From Linyphia triangularis (Eukaryota; Arthropoda; Arachnida; Araneae; Linyphiidae), in contig OZ021722.1 in NCBI GenBank assembly GCA_963978545.1, positions 39,697,365 through 39,761,364 of the forward strand: DNA of 64,000 nucleotides. Direction: 5' to 3'. Of the stretch, positions 13,045 through 24,261 are shown in pieces. The notes under the pieces were generated by a model. The model ran no database searches, was not told where the DNA came from, and saw only the letters and a list, made by a program, of their open reading frames with translations. Numbering within the stretch: the stretch's first letter is position 1; each line of letters opens with the position of its first letter. The position numbers and the translations under genes were made by a program.

Positions 13045-13547
13045 GACGGCCGTGAGTAGAGTTAGTTAGTAGTTATTGACTGATTTTGAGTCACGGAGCT
13101 AGTTGTTAGCTGAGTCCGGATTTTGAGTGACTGAATTAGTTGACTGGTGAGTCGACTGTAGTGAGTTAGTTGATTTTGAATCACTGAGTGAGTTGTCTCT
13201 CAACGTTCATTGTGAGAGCTGTATTCCTGACTTGAGTTAGTTGACTGATTTTGAGTCACGGAGCTAGTTGTTAGCTGAGTCCGATAGTTGACTGAAGTTA
13301 GTTGTCTCTCAACGTTCATTGTGAGAGCTGTATTCCTGACTTGAGTAATTCGTGGATTTTGAGTCACTGAATTAGTCGACTGGAGATACTGAGCAAACTG
13401 TATTGCATTGTCTTTTGCAGTGATTTAGTAGTTGTTGTCAAGTTTTTAACTGCTGTTTTGTGCTCTATTGAGGTGAAGAGAGCTGTATTGTGTCTACTAG
13501 AACGAGAAGTTCTGGAGCTGTAAGAGAACTGTGAAGAGTTATTTTGG

Positions 13548-13553
13548 AATAAA
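13548..13553 (+). promoter_or_regulatory. Polyadenylation signal of the solo LTR
   Basis: AATAAA lies 58 bases before the LTR end, the usual position for a retrotransposon LTR. Confidence 0.5.
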
Positions 13554-15570
13554 TTTCTGCAAGTTTTGATCTGCCTTGGCGTCAAATCTTTCGAACCCGT
13601 ACAACGCAACAATACTTTCACTCCTATCCTCGATTTCTGGCGCAGTTTGGCCTTTGTGTTGCCATTGCGCTTAATAAATCTGAAAAACAACCAACCTATC
13701 TTGGATTTCACCACTTTATACTCTAAACATTGGGAAAAGTTGTCTTTGAGATAAACTAAGATTTTTTAGTCTAAATACATTTAAAAATATTTCAAATTGG
13801 ATCAATAAATCTCAAGTTAGGATCATAACCATTACATGTGGGTAAGGGATATGGGGGTGAGTTTTTGGAAATTTCATATTGATAGTGAAGTTTCTCTTGC
13901 TTTGAAGATCAAATGTGCAACTTGTTCTTCCTCAAGATCGGAATAACACTGTAGATTTGAATACCTCTCTCCCCCCCCCCCATTTTCCCCCAAAACCCCT
14001 ACTGGTACTATTCCTTATATAGTTTGGATTGTTGTGCTAAAAATTATGACATGCTTATTTATAGATCTGAATATTTTGTCACTAAATTCGAAGTTCAATT
14101 AGTTGCGAATAAATTACCTTTTTGCATATAAATATTATAGTTTGGTTTAATGCTCAAGTAATCCATTTCATTTTTAACTCAGCTTAGGAAAAAAAACTAG
14201 CATTTTCAAGTACACTTTCCTTCTTGAACAAATGATTATTGTTCAAAAAACGAGTAATATTTACAGAAATTATTGCTGAAAAACCATACCACATCAGTGA
14301 AAAACCACACAAAAATCATGAAATTAAATCCAGCAATTTTGATAAAAATATATACTCAAAGTAACTATTTTTAAGAAGTAAGTTCCTGGATTGAATTGTT
14401 ACAAAAAAATTAAGTTTTACTATTAATACACTTTTCAAGAAAAATCAAAAATTGTTCTTTTTTAGATAGGAAAATGTGTTAAAAAGTGCTTAAAAATTAA
14501 GCAATTAACAAAACCGGGAGGTGTAAGGCGACAACAGTTTTTGTTCAATCCTTGATTTTTCGAAGATGGGAATTGGATTTCCTAATTGGATGTTAGTTAA
14601 CAATTGTGCATTAATGCTCTGTTCAAATTGATAAATTAATATATATATATATATATTTTTCTTGTAAATTGGAATCTTTTCCCCATGTTACTTTATTTTT
14701 TGAAAGCCAGAGAGGTGGGAGTGCAAGTGAATGTTTCTTATGTCCCTGACATTGTATCTATTATAAAAATTGCAGTGCTTCGCTTAGGGAATTTTCTGTA
14801 ATAGCAATAGTACGCCAGAATTTAAAAAAAAAAAATTCCAGATTTTTTTTTTATATATACAATCTTTATAAAAAAGTCACCTATTTGATCAATAATTTTC
14901 ATCAATTTAATTTCGTGTTAAAATGCTATTTCCAAGCACTTTTACGCGTTTAATTAATTTTTTCGAAATTTGAAAATTAAAAAAAAAAGTTGTATCGAAA
15001 GAAGCATTTGTACTACTCAGGTTACTGATTTGGTTTAAGATTGTAGGAGGAAATTCTATCCATCTGCAAAGTATATGTCTCCCCACACCCTGGCCCCAAA
15101 TAAAAGCGCTTTCAAAAATAATCTCCTTTGTTCGGAGAGGAAGAGGTAATTTACTAAAAAGAAATAAAAATTAAATGAATTTGAAGGAATTTTAACTATA
15201 ATGTGATGGGAATTTACTTGAAATTTGACATTAATTACGTATTAATAAAATGCCATAAAATATTAAAAATTGTTTAGACGGTAATTTAAAAGTAATTAAA
15301 AATAATTGCGCTTTAAATAAAATAATTCACAATTAAATAAAAAAAATGCATTAACAATTAGTTTTACATTAATTAATAATTAATTATGTATTAATTATTT
15401 ATATATTAATTAAAAACTATTTATACGTTAATTTTACATTAATAAAAATTAGTTAACAATTTATTAACACCTTAATTTATATTTTCTACATTTACACCGG
15501 ACATGCTTTGATTTCAGTCGGCAAAACGATGTCTACGCCCCCCCAACCAAAATTCTTAGCGACGGCCCTG

Positions 15571-15675
15571 AGTGCAAGTCTACAATGAAATCATTTACTG
15601 CTTTTCTGAAGACATTGTGGACCATGTGTAGATTGCAAAACCCAATATTTACTGTGTGTAGATTGCAAAACCCAG
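15571..15675 (-). pseudogene. hAT-like transposase relic of element H, upstream piece
   Basis: Minus-strand translation gives CNLHMVHNVFRKAVNDF followed by IVDLH, the C-x-LH-x-VHN block that precedes the SPAR motif in this transposase class. Removing F1 and one copy of its 8-bp TSD joins this piece in frame to the YFFKQSPAR block at 10798, so both are one gene split by F1. Sequence further upstream (15676-15740) is not recognisable. Confidence 0.7.
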
Positions 15676-15849
15676 CTTTCAGGGAAACCACAAGCAAAAA
15701 AACAAAAAAAATGGTGCGCGATTGTCACGTAGTATAAATTAAATAAAAGAAACTTTGAAAAAGTAGGAAAAGTAGGACTTTTTTTTCCAAAAGTAGAACT
15801 TTTCCTACTTTCCTACTAAAAAGTAGGACTGCTGGGTGCCCTGCAAACA

Positions 15850-16376
15850 TTAGAGAAAGCAGTGACAAAAGTGGTCATTCTACCGGAGGTTTGGGGAATT
15901 CTGAACACAGACAAGGTACTGTGGTGATCAGACTTGTAAGCAAGAACATGACACACATGCACCTCCTTGAAATATTAATGTGGACTTTCATCGATCTCAT
16001 GAGATTTTGGCTAAAAATGCTGAAATCGGTACATCTGTAGAACTGTACCATGTGTGATTTTTCGTGTGGATTTCATTTCTGCATGTTAAGTCAAAGAAGC
16101 AAAAGCTTGCTATTCACAACCAGTACCAGTCTTGTTTCACACACAAAAAGTAACTTAAGTAACTCCCACTTTGGAGCTTTGCTTACATTTAGTGATGTTT
16201 GGATGTAAAATGTCATAATGGCCCTCCTATGTTTTGATTTTCAGTACCTGGTGATTGATTTGGGAAAAGAAAGCAAAGTTAGGCGACTTTATTAAGAAGA
16301 GAAGAAAGATGATTTACGATGACATTATCAAGCCATTTAAGCTGCTGCTAAAGTAGATGCCCCATTGGCTACGTGG
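15850..16376. other. Intergenic, nothing recognised
   Basis: Mixed-composition sequence between H and B2. It is less AT-rich than its neighbours and could be old host sequence, but no exon with splice sites was identified. Confidence 0.3.
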
Positions 16377-16956
16377 CAAACCCAGGGCTGCCACTAACTG
16401 TAAGCTTTGAAAATAGTTGCTTTAGTAGCCTCAGATGTTAAAAATAGTAGCCAAAATAGTCTCAAACATTGAAAATAGTAGTCTCAAACGTTGAAAATAG
16501 TAGCCTCACTTTTCATAACGATTGTTTTTTTAAGTCGGTAAAGACTTTCCTCTTGTTTTAAAGGTTTTAAGTTATCATTAAAATCGGAATAAAACTGTTG
16601 ATTTACATAAACACGAAAACCCAGAGACACTCTTCTTTCAATTCAAAATAGTGTCTAATACATAACATCCCATACGGTAAAAGGCATGTGTCTTGAGGGA
16701 GGCGCTATCGTATTTGCATAATGCGATGGAAGTTGACAACTCAACCGTACTCCCAGACAGCACCTAAGAAAAAAAAGCTAAACTTCACGCAAAAGCGACG
16801 GTAAAAATCGATTGGCAAAACAAGATATATATATATATATTAATTTTCAAAGTAAGACAACTTTTTGGCAGAAAAATAAGTTTTATGTTTAAACAATTAT
16901 ACTATATATCGACAATGACAGGCGAATTTAATTAAGACCAGTTTTTAAATTTTTAA

Positions 16957-17785
16957 CAGGATAGCTACAGAATTTGAGAAACAAAATTCCTCAATATTTC
17001 CCTAATTTCCAGAAACTTCCCTGATGTGCATCTCTGTCGACATTATCATTAAAAAAAAGAAGAAAATATGACCAGTTTAAAAATATATAAATTTTACTAT
17101 TTACAATTACATTTACTTATCAAAGCATAATTGCACCAAAATATAAATTTCTGCTAAAAATCAAAACAAGCATCTTTAGCGCATGAAAAAAAAATGGGGA
17201 AAACATTAATAAAAAAAAATACAAAATTCACATAAATCAATTTACAAACTACACCCATACTTTCTAACTTCAAGGAAAAGAAACTAGTACAATACTTTTC
17301 TTTTAGTTTAAAAAATAACACAAATAAAACATGTTTTCTTTAATATCCTGGTCATAACATAAATTTTAAACAGTGTCCTAAATATTTACTAAACTTGGGC
17401 ATACATGGGCATGAAACTTAAATAATCAGCATTTTGCTATTCAGTCACAAATTTCACTAGGTATAATATTTCATAAAAAAATTATGTCTTTTGGATTTTA
17501 AAGTTGAAGAAGAAAGGCTTGAAATTAACAGCTTCTTATAAAAATTACTCATAAATATATGGAAATAAAATTTTGTACAACAAAAATATTTTCTTAAACC
17601 ACTCAAGTACATATTAAATGAGGCAAAAATGCCTGAATGTATGCAGTAGCGCATTCAGATTTTTTATGTTTTCGAGGGGAAGGAGGATGTTTCAATTCTT
17701 TGATTGATTTATATTAAATATAGAAATCAAAAACACACATCACTTTCAGTTAATTATGTTTAGTAAAATGTCAAAATTAAAGTAC

Positions 17786-17873
<88 letters not shown>

Positions 17874-18206
17874 ATAATAATCAAGTACAGGATCTAACCC
17901 TTTTTGCTTATTAATGCCTATAGATTTGTTGCACATCTATAACAGTGCTGTTAATAAAAACAAAAGAATACGATGGAATCAATTTGAAATATTAAGGAAT
18001 TTAGGGCTCTAATATATTCTATTGACAAAAAACACAAGACAAGAAGAAAAACAATCATGTCTGTAAAGGATGCAGTCAGATTTAAGTTTGAGAATTTTTT
18101 TTTTCTAACAATAATGCGCCGGCGGTCGCGAAGCTATAAGGTAACCAAAAATCTATCAGAAATAATGTGTAAATAATTGTTCCAAGAATAACAGTGATTT
18201 CAGAAA

Positions 18207-18238
<32 letters not shown>

Positions 18239-18576
18239 ATGGAACATGAACATGCGATTGTGGGCCGAGGACAGGGGATTGGCTTGTTTGGCTCAGCTGC
18301 TGAGAGTAGGAAAAGGTCGAAAACTTCGTACTCCCAAATCGGCCAACTAGCTAGTTATTGAGAGACTTTTACGAAAAAGCACATGACAAAACCTGTATTA
18401 TTCAACGCACCGACGACACAGCATCCACTTCTTGTGACGCCAGCCGGGATAGATGTCCGCACCCGCACGGGGAATGCGAGAAGGGAAACTCAAAAATTTC
18501 AAAATTCCTTGACTAAAGAGTAGTTTTACGAAATACCTTGACATTTACCTGAATTCCCGATTCTGTTGCCACCTTG
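16957..18576. mobile_element. Element C, copy C1 (5-bp TSD)
   Basis: It starts CAGGATAGCTACAGAATT and ends (reverse complement) CAAGGTGGCAACAGAATC; the flanks are TTTAA at 16952-16956 and 18577-18581. It is colinear with C2 (24262-25881) over its whole length. It carries a roughly 70-bp TA microsatellite that C2 lacks. No transposase is present. The empty site is visible in B1 near 6570. Confidence 0.85.
17800..17870. repeat. (TA)n microsatellite
   Basis: About 35 uninterrupted TA units follow an A-run. The corresponding position in C2 (near 25160) has only the A-run, so the array expanded after the copies diverged. Confidence 0.95.
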
Positions 18577-20220
18577 TTTAAGCTACATTCAAAGTAATTA
18601 AATTGCCTCAAAATTTAAATTATTTTATCATTTATAAATTTAGCTACAACATTGAAATTCTAATCATTCTGCATCGATTGACCTACACGACGAAATCGTC
18701 ACTAATCTCGGACATAACGTCTATATAACATCAATTCTGTCCATACTGATAGCATTTTCTTCCGGGGCTCACAACAAATTCATTTTTGTTAAGTAAAGTA
18801 AATAAAGCGAAATAATGTGATATTTCAAAATATAACAGTGTATGCTCTTTCGCCTTGCAAGGACAAAGATAAAACATTGGAAAAACAGGCAGGCGAAAAT
18901 GACCGCGGTTGCCGTCAAAAACCACAATCTCGCGTGAGCGGTAACTATCGTCGAACTAGCAAAATGACCACAGTACCCGCGAATATTAACAATTATTTCG
19001 GTAATATTTGCTCTCTCCTACCTTAAAAAAAAATCACCGTTTTGAGAAAAATTTTAGTACTTTAGTGCCGATTTTTTTTTCGTGCTACCATCGGAAAGTA
19101 TCCAATTTCTTAAAAAATAGTCGCCTTAGTCCAAAAATAGTTGAAGGTTTAGTCAGGGACGGAACTAGGTCACTTTTTACCCGGGGCAAGAATTCATTTT
19201 GGCGCCCCCACACAATAATTTTTTAGATTTGAAGCTAACTATATATACATTGAAAATTAACAAAGGTTTTTCCTTTGTAAAATTCTGTTTTGAAACAAAC
19301 AATAAAAGAATTAATTGAAATTTTAAATAAATATATTTGACAAGCCCTTATTAATGACCAGGGTTCATTCTGCTTGCATAAAGACAAAAAAAAAAAAAAA
19401 AAAAAAAAAAAACTAATGAATCAATACAAATAATGTCAGTTACAATGAAATAAAAGAACTTAGTTGAATGATATGTAACACTTTTTAACACAAAATCTGG
19501 TTAACCTGGTTTCAAAGCGTCTTAGATCATAAACAATTAAGCTGTTTTACATTTCAAAAATATTTTCTTCTGTAAAATACTAATACAAAAATTTAAAAAG
19601 CTTCCGAATATTACCAGAACTCATTGAACACAAAAGCAAATTAATTTAATGACTTGTCTACAAAAATCATTGAATAGTTGGTAAACACATAAATGTTAAT
19701 TTTAGAACAATTAATTTAAACTTATTCAAAATCATTTTAATAATAGAATGAATAATATATTACTTACTGGTGCTATGTGTGAGTTCTCCATTTTCTTGGA
19801 GAATTTAAAATTCTCACCAATGCAATGGACAAAATTTGACGAACATGACATCTGTTTGGTGAAAAATAATGTCGTCAAAATGACACTATAACTCTGTGCA
19901 AATGCAATGGCACACGCCAAAGAAATCCTTACAATTTGGCGGGTTTTGTGGTCTCAACTGGGAAAATCCGCGTGATATCTTTACTTACGCTTTGGCGAAG
20001 CTTGCCTTCTTATAGCCATAAGTTCTTTGACATTTCAAAAGTTGCGCCTTTTTCTCGTAGCATGGAGACTGGATTCTTTTTATTTTATTTATCACTTCCT
20101 GGAAAATACTTTCTTTTTCGTTATTTTTTTATGAAAAATAAGGCCTTGAGATCTATTTTTAGAATTCATGCCTTGATGTTTTATTATTTTTTCATTAGTT
20201 AGGAATAGATAAAATGTTAC

Positions 20221-20406
20221 AAGCTTGGAGTCCACTATAGTTGAGCAGTGCAGAGCGGAGTGGACTACAGCCAATTACAAGGCTGCCCACGTCTACTGTA
20301 GCACGAGGCTCGTGCTACAATGAACGTTGACAGACTTGTAATTTGGCTCTAATCCACTCCGCTCTGCTCTGCTCTGCACTGCTCAACTATAGTGGACGCC
20401 AAGCTT
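20221..20406. mobile_element. Hairpin MITE S inside D1
   Basis: A near-perfect palindrome opens with AAGCTTGGAGTCCACTATAG and closes with its inverted form, with a second perfect hairpin at its centre (TGTAGCACGAG, one base, CTCGTGCTACA at 20297-20319). The same place in D2 (near 46790) lacks it, so it inserted after the two copies separated. No protein is encoded; a transcript would form a long stem. Confidence 0.8.
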
Positions 20407-21904
20407 TATGCACTTTTATGCTTCCGTTTTCTCTTTTTACGAAACATGTTTGAATGCTTGTATATGATCAAAAAAGAAAAGTAGGAGTGTTAATAATTTA
20501 ACCTATAAAAAACAAATTTTTTAATCAAATCCCTTATAAGAATTATCAATTTATTAACAATAAAAGTATTTTTTTTTTAAATGATTTATTAAAATGCTTT
20601 CGAAACGCCGCGTCGATTAAAAAAAAAAAAAAAAAAAAAAACTTAATATGGGATTTATGCCCGAACAATTATTTATCTTAATTGAAAAAATACTGGCAAC
20701 AAGACTTCATCCAGTAATCAAATTATAACTGATTTAATTTATTCTGGAACGTGCCGTAAATGCGTGTTATCACGCAAGCCAATTTATTTTTTTATTTATT
20801 TTTATAATATATTCGTTTGGCATCAGGTAAAAGTCTTAACCAACAATGGTATTTTATTTGCTAGTGTTGTGATGACATTAGATGGTAAAATCGACCTTTT
20901 GGTGACAGTTACATCCCTAAAAATGTAATACAATGTATTGTCATGGGCTTTAAGCTAATTGGCCAAGTTTCAGGATGATGGGAAGGTGGTTAATTAAGCA
21001 TCCGCAGATTTGTACGCCATGCTCAAACGCATACTCAAACAAAAGTGAAGTTAATATAAGGGATTTAAAAATATATAGTAAAATATATTGTTAAAAATAT
21101 ATAGTCACATATTTAGTCAGTGCATTTAAATTGAGATTTGGATAGGATGTAATTTACTGTTTTCGTTTTTATTTTTAAAAAATCTATATGTTGCGATAAA
21201 TAGGAATTCTTATGCTGCAGGCATTCATCTTTCAACTTTTTATCGCATAATTTTTTTGCATTTCTTCACGTTTCAGAACATTCTGAATCAAAAAAGTGTT
21301 CTAGAAAAAAAGTTTGTGGGTACGTGTGTTGTCTGTGGTCAGCATTACTTTCAAACGGATTGACCTACTTTGGCCATTACACCTGGCGTTACGGTTTTTG
21401 TCAAAATCGTGCTTGCGCAAAGGGTAGTTGTCATTTTTTACAGCCAAAATAATTGCTAAATTAAATGAAGGAAACAGTGGGAATTGAAAGTTGTTCAAAG
21501 TTCAACACCCCCAGTTTTTTAAACTCAACACGATTCAAAATGTGTAAAAATGAAAAAAAATCTGTTTTTAGCTGAAGAAATACTAAATTATTCACTTAGA
21601 GAAAACGTTTCAATCGTTAATTATTTCAATTGTTAATTAACTTTTTGCTAATTAATTTTCATTAGGAATCGCAATGAACCTTTAAAATTAACGATAATCA
21701 ACCTCAAAAACAAAAGTAAACGATTTCTAAACAATTCAACATCTTGCAGCCCCCTGTAAAAATTCCTGCTGACGCCTAGAGAACAATAAATATATTTGGC
21801 AAGCGATATATCCCAAACGTAACCCTTGTCCTTAATACACATCTTCCAAAGTTTATTAGGTTACAAATTAAAAAAAATTCTTTCCTTCATTGGTTTCAGT
21901 CTCG

Positions 21905-22004
21905 TGAACTAACCAAGATGATAAAAGTAGCGAAGAATGTTGGGATATTCTTGCAGTTTCTTTTGCTTTTCTTCGATTCTGCGCCCCAGTAATTTCTTCG
22001 ACAT
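21905..22004 (-). pseudogene. N-terminal stub of ZMYM1-type hAT transposase in D1
   Basis: ATG at 22004-22002 begins MSKKL, then a 1-base deletion relative to D2 shifts the frame; restoring the D2 frame gives GAQNRRKAKETARIS. The lysine/arginine-rich KKLSGAQNRRKAK opening is characteristic of the N-terminus of zinc-finger MYM-type hAT transposases. The zinc-finger and catalytic regions are absent, so D is an internally deleted derivative. Confidence 0.6.
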
Positions 22005-22633
22005 ATTTCAATTTACGAAAAATTCAACAGCATTAAATTGTTGTAACGCTAAATTTTATCTAACTACATTGCGACTATATTACCAATGCGATTTTAAATT
22101 AGCATTTCTGGCAGCCTGCCATGTAGCACAAACCTATTCTTCACCAGGGGGTAGGGAGAATTCGATGTCATTCTTTTGTAAAAGGATGGATTATTACTTT
22201 CTTTGTACAGAAATGTATTATTTTTTTTTTTCTAGTGGATTTTTTCTTCTGTTGGATATCTTAAAGATCATCCAGAATTTTAAGAAAAAATGAAAATTTA
22301 TTAATGAAAAATTATCCTTTTGTCCAAATATTAAAATTTATACAACAAATAGTGCTTTGTTGGCTTTTCGGCGCCCCCTCTGGTTAGCGCCCGGGGCAGC
22401 TGCCCCGCCTGCCCCCCCCCCTAGTTCCGGCACTGGGTTTAGTTAAAAATAGTCGTTTTAGGCCCTTTTTTCATTGAAATAGTCGCCATAGTCGCCTGGC
22501 CACTAAAATAGTCGCTTTAGTAGCCTTTTTAGTCGCCTGTGGCAGCCCTGCAAACCTCAATTGCTAAATGTACAATTCAGTCGGTATTTTTACACAGATA
22601 TAAGTTTTCAATTAAAAAAGAACAGATTAAGAA

Positions 22634-23181
22634 AACTGTCCATACTGATGGCATTTTCTTCCGGCTTTCTCTGCAAGTTCCACAAATTCATTCTTGTCAA
22701 GTAAAGTAAATAAGACAAAATAATTTGATATTTGAGAATATAATAGTGTATGCTGTTGAGTCTTGCACGGTGAAAGATAAAACATTGGAACCCAACAGGT
22801 AGGCGAAAATAACCATGTTTGCTGTCAAAATTAACAGTCTCGCATGTACAAGTATTATTGTCAGACTAACAAAGGGACCACTCTACTCTACCTTTGAATA
22901 TCAACAATTATTTCGAAAACGTTCGCTCTCTCTTCCCCCATACCATATTTTAAAAAAACCACTGTTTTGACAAAACTGCGTTAGTACTTTAGAGCCGATT
23001 TTTCTTCTGTCCTACTATCGGACAGTATCTAATCTCTTAAAAAATAATCAACTTAGTTCGTAAATAATTGAAGGTTTAAAATAGTCATTTTGGGCCCTTT
23101 TTTCATTGAAATAGTCTCCATAGTCTTCTGGCCACTAAAATAGTCACTGTAGTCGCCGTTTTAGTCATCAGTGGCAGTCCT
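22634..23181 (+). mobile_element. Element B, truncated copy B3
   Basis: Starts with CTGTCCATACTGATGGCATT, matching 18735 in B2, and runs to a degraded right terminus GTGGCAGTCCT near 23180. The left half is missing. It sits less than 100 bp downstream of B2. Confidence 0.7.
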
Positions 23182-24256
23182 CTATGAATAGATAAACAAA
23201 TTATTGAAAAAAAAAAAAAAAGGTGGAGTTTTGCCCTGATATCAATAGCATTTAAGAAATGCTATTAATAAAGCAAAAATTAAAAGAGTTTATTTATTGA
23301 GATCATTTTAATTTTGAAGTAACAGTTCAATAACATACATTTGCACTTGAAGTAAAAAGAAAATGCTTTGTGTTCTTGGAAATCAGTGATTCCAAGCAAC
23401 CCTGTTGAAGATAAAGCATAAAACTGCTCTAATAATAAAAGATGAATCCAAACCAGTAGAAATAAGCAACTGGAAAATTAAATTGGTCGCATAGTTTCAA
23501 GGAGAAAAAAGTACAGGGATGAGAATGATCAGAGAGCAAAAAGGAGGAAATCCGAAAAATTAGCTAAATAAACAAGCGGAAAGGACAATACCCAAAAGTT
23601 TGTCAAAAAAGCTTGGAGAAGGAATAATACACAAAAATTCAACAAAAAAATATGCAGGAAGGATGATTCACCAATTTTAAAGATAAAATCAAATTTCTCA
23701 AATTATATATTTAATCATTTTTCAAATATTGGAGAAGAAATTAGCATGTGACACAAAAAGATCAGGAAAATGCCATCCATATAAACTACAAATAAAGTTA
23801 TCTAAATTAAAAGGTGCATAGAACTATAAAATATGCTTATTCTGCTGCTTGTAAAGGCATTCAGATTTGGCATAACAACCATTTTATTTTACTTATCAAT
23901 GTTAGACAATACTTTCCAGCAAAAGTATAATTCAATCAGAATGAAGCATTATAATAAATAGTAATCACTATTATTTAAAAGTATATTTTTGTTATTTAAA
24001 CTAACCTTTTAAGATATTGCTGAAAATAATGGAGGTTTCAAATGAGTTTATAAGGAAAGTGCTTTAGCACCAAGATATCAGTGATCGAGATACATGTTGC
24101 ACGATCGCATCTACAACAAATACATTTATTAACTACATGTTCAGTAAATTCAAATTTCTGTAATTAAGAAAATCATGCACAAATGTACCATTAAACAAGT
24201 TTTTTCTCATTATATACTTTATAAGAAAACATTTCAAAGTTTTTATCTTAAAGAGT
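23182..24256. other. Intergenic, nothing recognised
   Basis: A-rich on the plus strand with loosely repeated phrases (AGCAAAAAGGAGGAAAT and similar). No splice-bounded exon seen. Confidence 0.35.
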
Positions 24257-24261
24257 GATAT

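Larger units (their letters stand above)
12641..13611 (+). mobile_element. Solo LTR, Gypsy/Ty3-like
   Basis: It begins TGTTACGAATTTTTG and ends CGTACAACGCAACA, so 5'-TG and 3'-CA, with a 4-bp TSD ATAC at 12637-12640 and 13612-13615. It contains a TATA box and AATAAA in the expected order, and a middle region (13060-13400) of repeated TTAGTTGACTG and TCTCAACGTTCATTG phrases. The orthologous position in F2 (about 54435) has no insertion. Without an internal region or second LTR it is a solo LTR left by recombination. The Gypsy assignment rests on the TGTTACG start and the 4-bp TSD. Confidence 0.8.
10807..15570. mobile_element. hAT element F, copy F1 (8-bp TSD)
   Basis: It starts CAGGGAGGACGCGAACGG and ends (reverse complement) CAGGGCCGTCGCTAAG. 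A perfect 8-bp TSD AGTGCAAG flanks it (10799-10806, 15571-15578). Both ends carry long G/C homopolymers and copies of TCGGCAAATTT-like motifs (10875, 11168, 11310, 15519), probably transposase-binding repeats. No transposase is recognisable. It contains the foldback element 11648-12439 and the solo LTR 12641-13611; a second inverted copy F2 (43115-56113) lacks both and provides their empty sites. Confidence 0.9.
7164..15843 (-). mobile_element. Element H, hAT-like with 6-bp TSD, heavily interrupted
   Basis: The left end begins CAAGCCTCCCAG and the right end, reverse-complemented, begins CAGGGCACCCAGCAG; both are followed by AGTAGGA-rich subterminal sequence. The flanks are a 6-bp duplication CAAACA at 7158-7163 and 15844-15849. 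Inside lie Helitron copy 1 (7515-8594), a D-related fragment, and the minus-strand transposase relic (9481-10798 plus 15571-15675) that was split by hAT element F1 (10807-15570). The transposase relic suggests H was once autonomous. Confidence 0.75.
19154..22435 (-). mobile_element. hAT element D, copy D1 (8-bp TSD)
   Basis: Termini are CAGGGACGGAACTAGG and, reverse-complemented, CAGTGCCGGAACTAGG; a perfect 8-bp TSD GGTTTAGT lies at 19146-19153 and 22436-22443. GC-rich terminal blocks (GGGGCAGCTGCCCC near 22393) frame an AT-rich interior. Near its right end the minus strand keeps the start of a transposase frame. Copy D2 (44828-47725) is inverted relative to it. It contains hairpin element S, absent from D2. 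Confidence 0.93.
16383..22550 (+). mobile_element. Element B, copy B2 (6-bp TSD), carrying C1 and D1
   Basis: Termini are CAGGGCTGCCAC and GTGGCAGCCCTG (12-bp perfect inverted repeat), flanked by CAAACC at 16377-16382 and 22551-22556. Subterminal sequence is made of repeated AAAATAGT.GCC phrases on both sides (left 16420-16510, right 22445-22540). Without nested C1 and D1 the element is about 1.25 kb with no coding frame, so it is a non-autonomous element with a 6-bp TSD. Confidence 0.85.

Noticed and set aside
12730..13059. 109-codon frame
   Set aside because: Lies in the U3 part of the solo LTR; no protein similarity.
21648..21842. Frame conserved between D1 and D2 (64 codons)
   Set aside because: Conservation follows from copy identity; no domain or start context. 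Treated as non-coding element sequence.
21937..22293. 118-codon frame with counterpart on the minus strand at 45113-45331
   Set aside because: Conserved only because D1 and D2 are copies; it is antisense to the transposase N-terminal stub.
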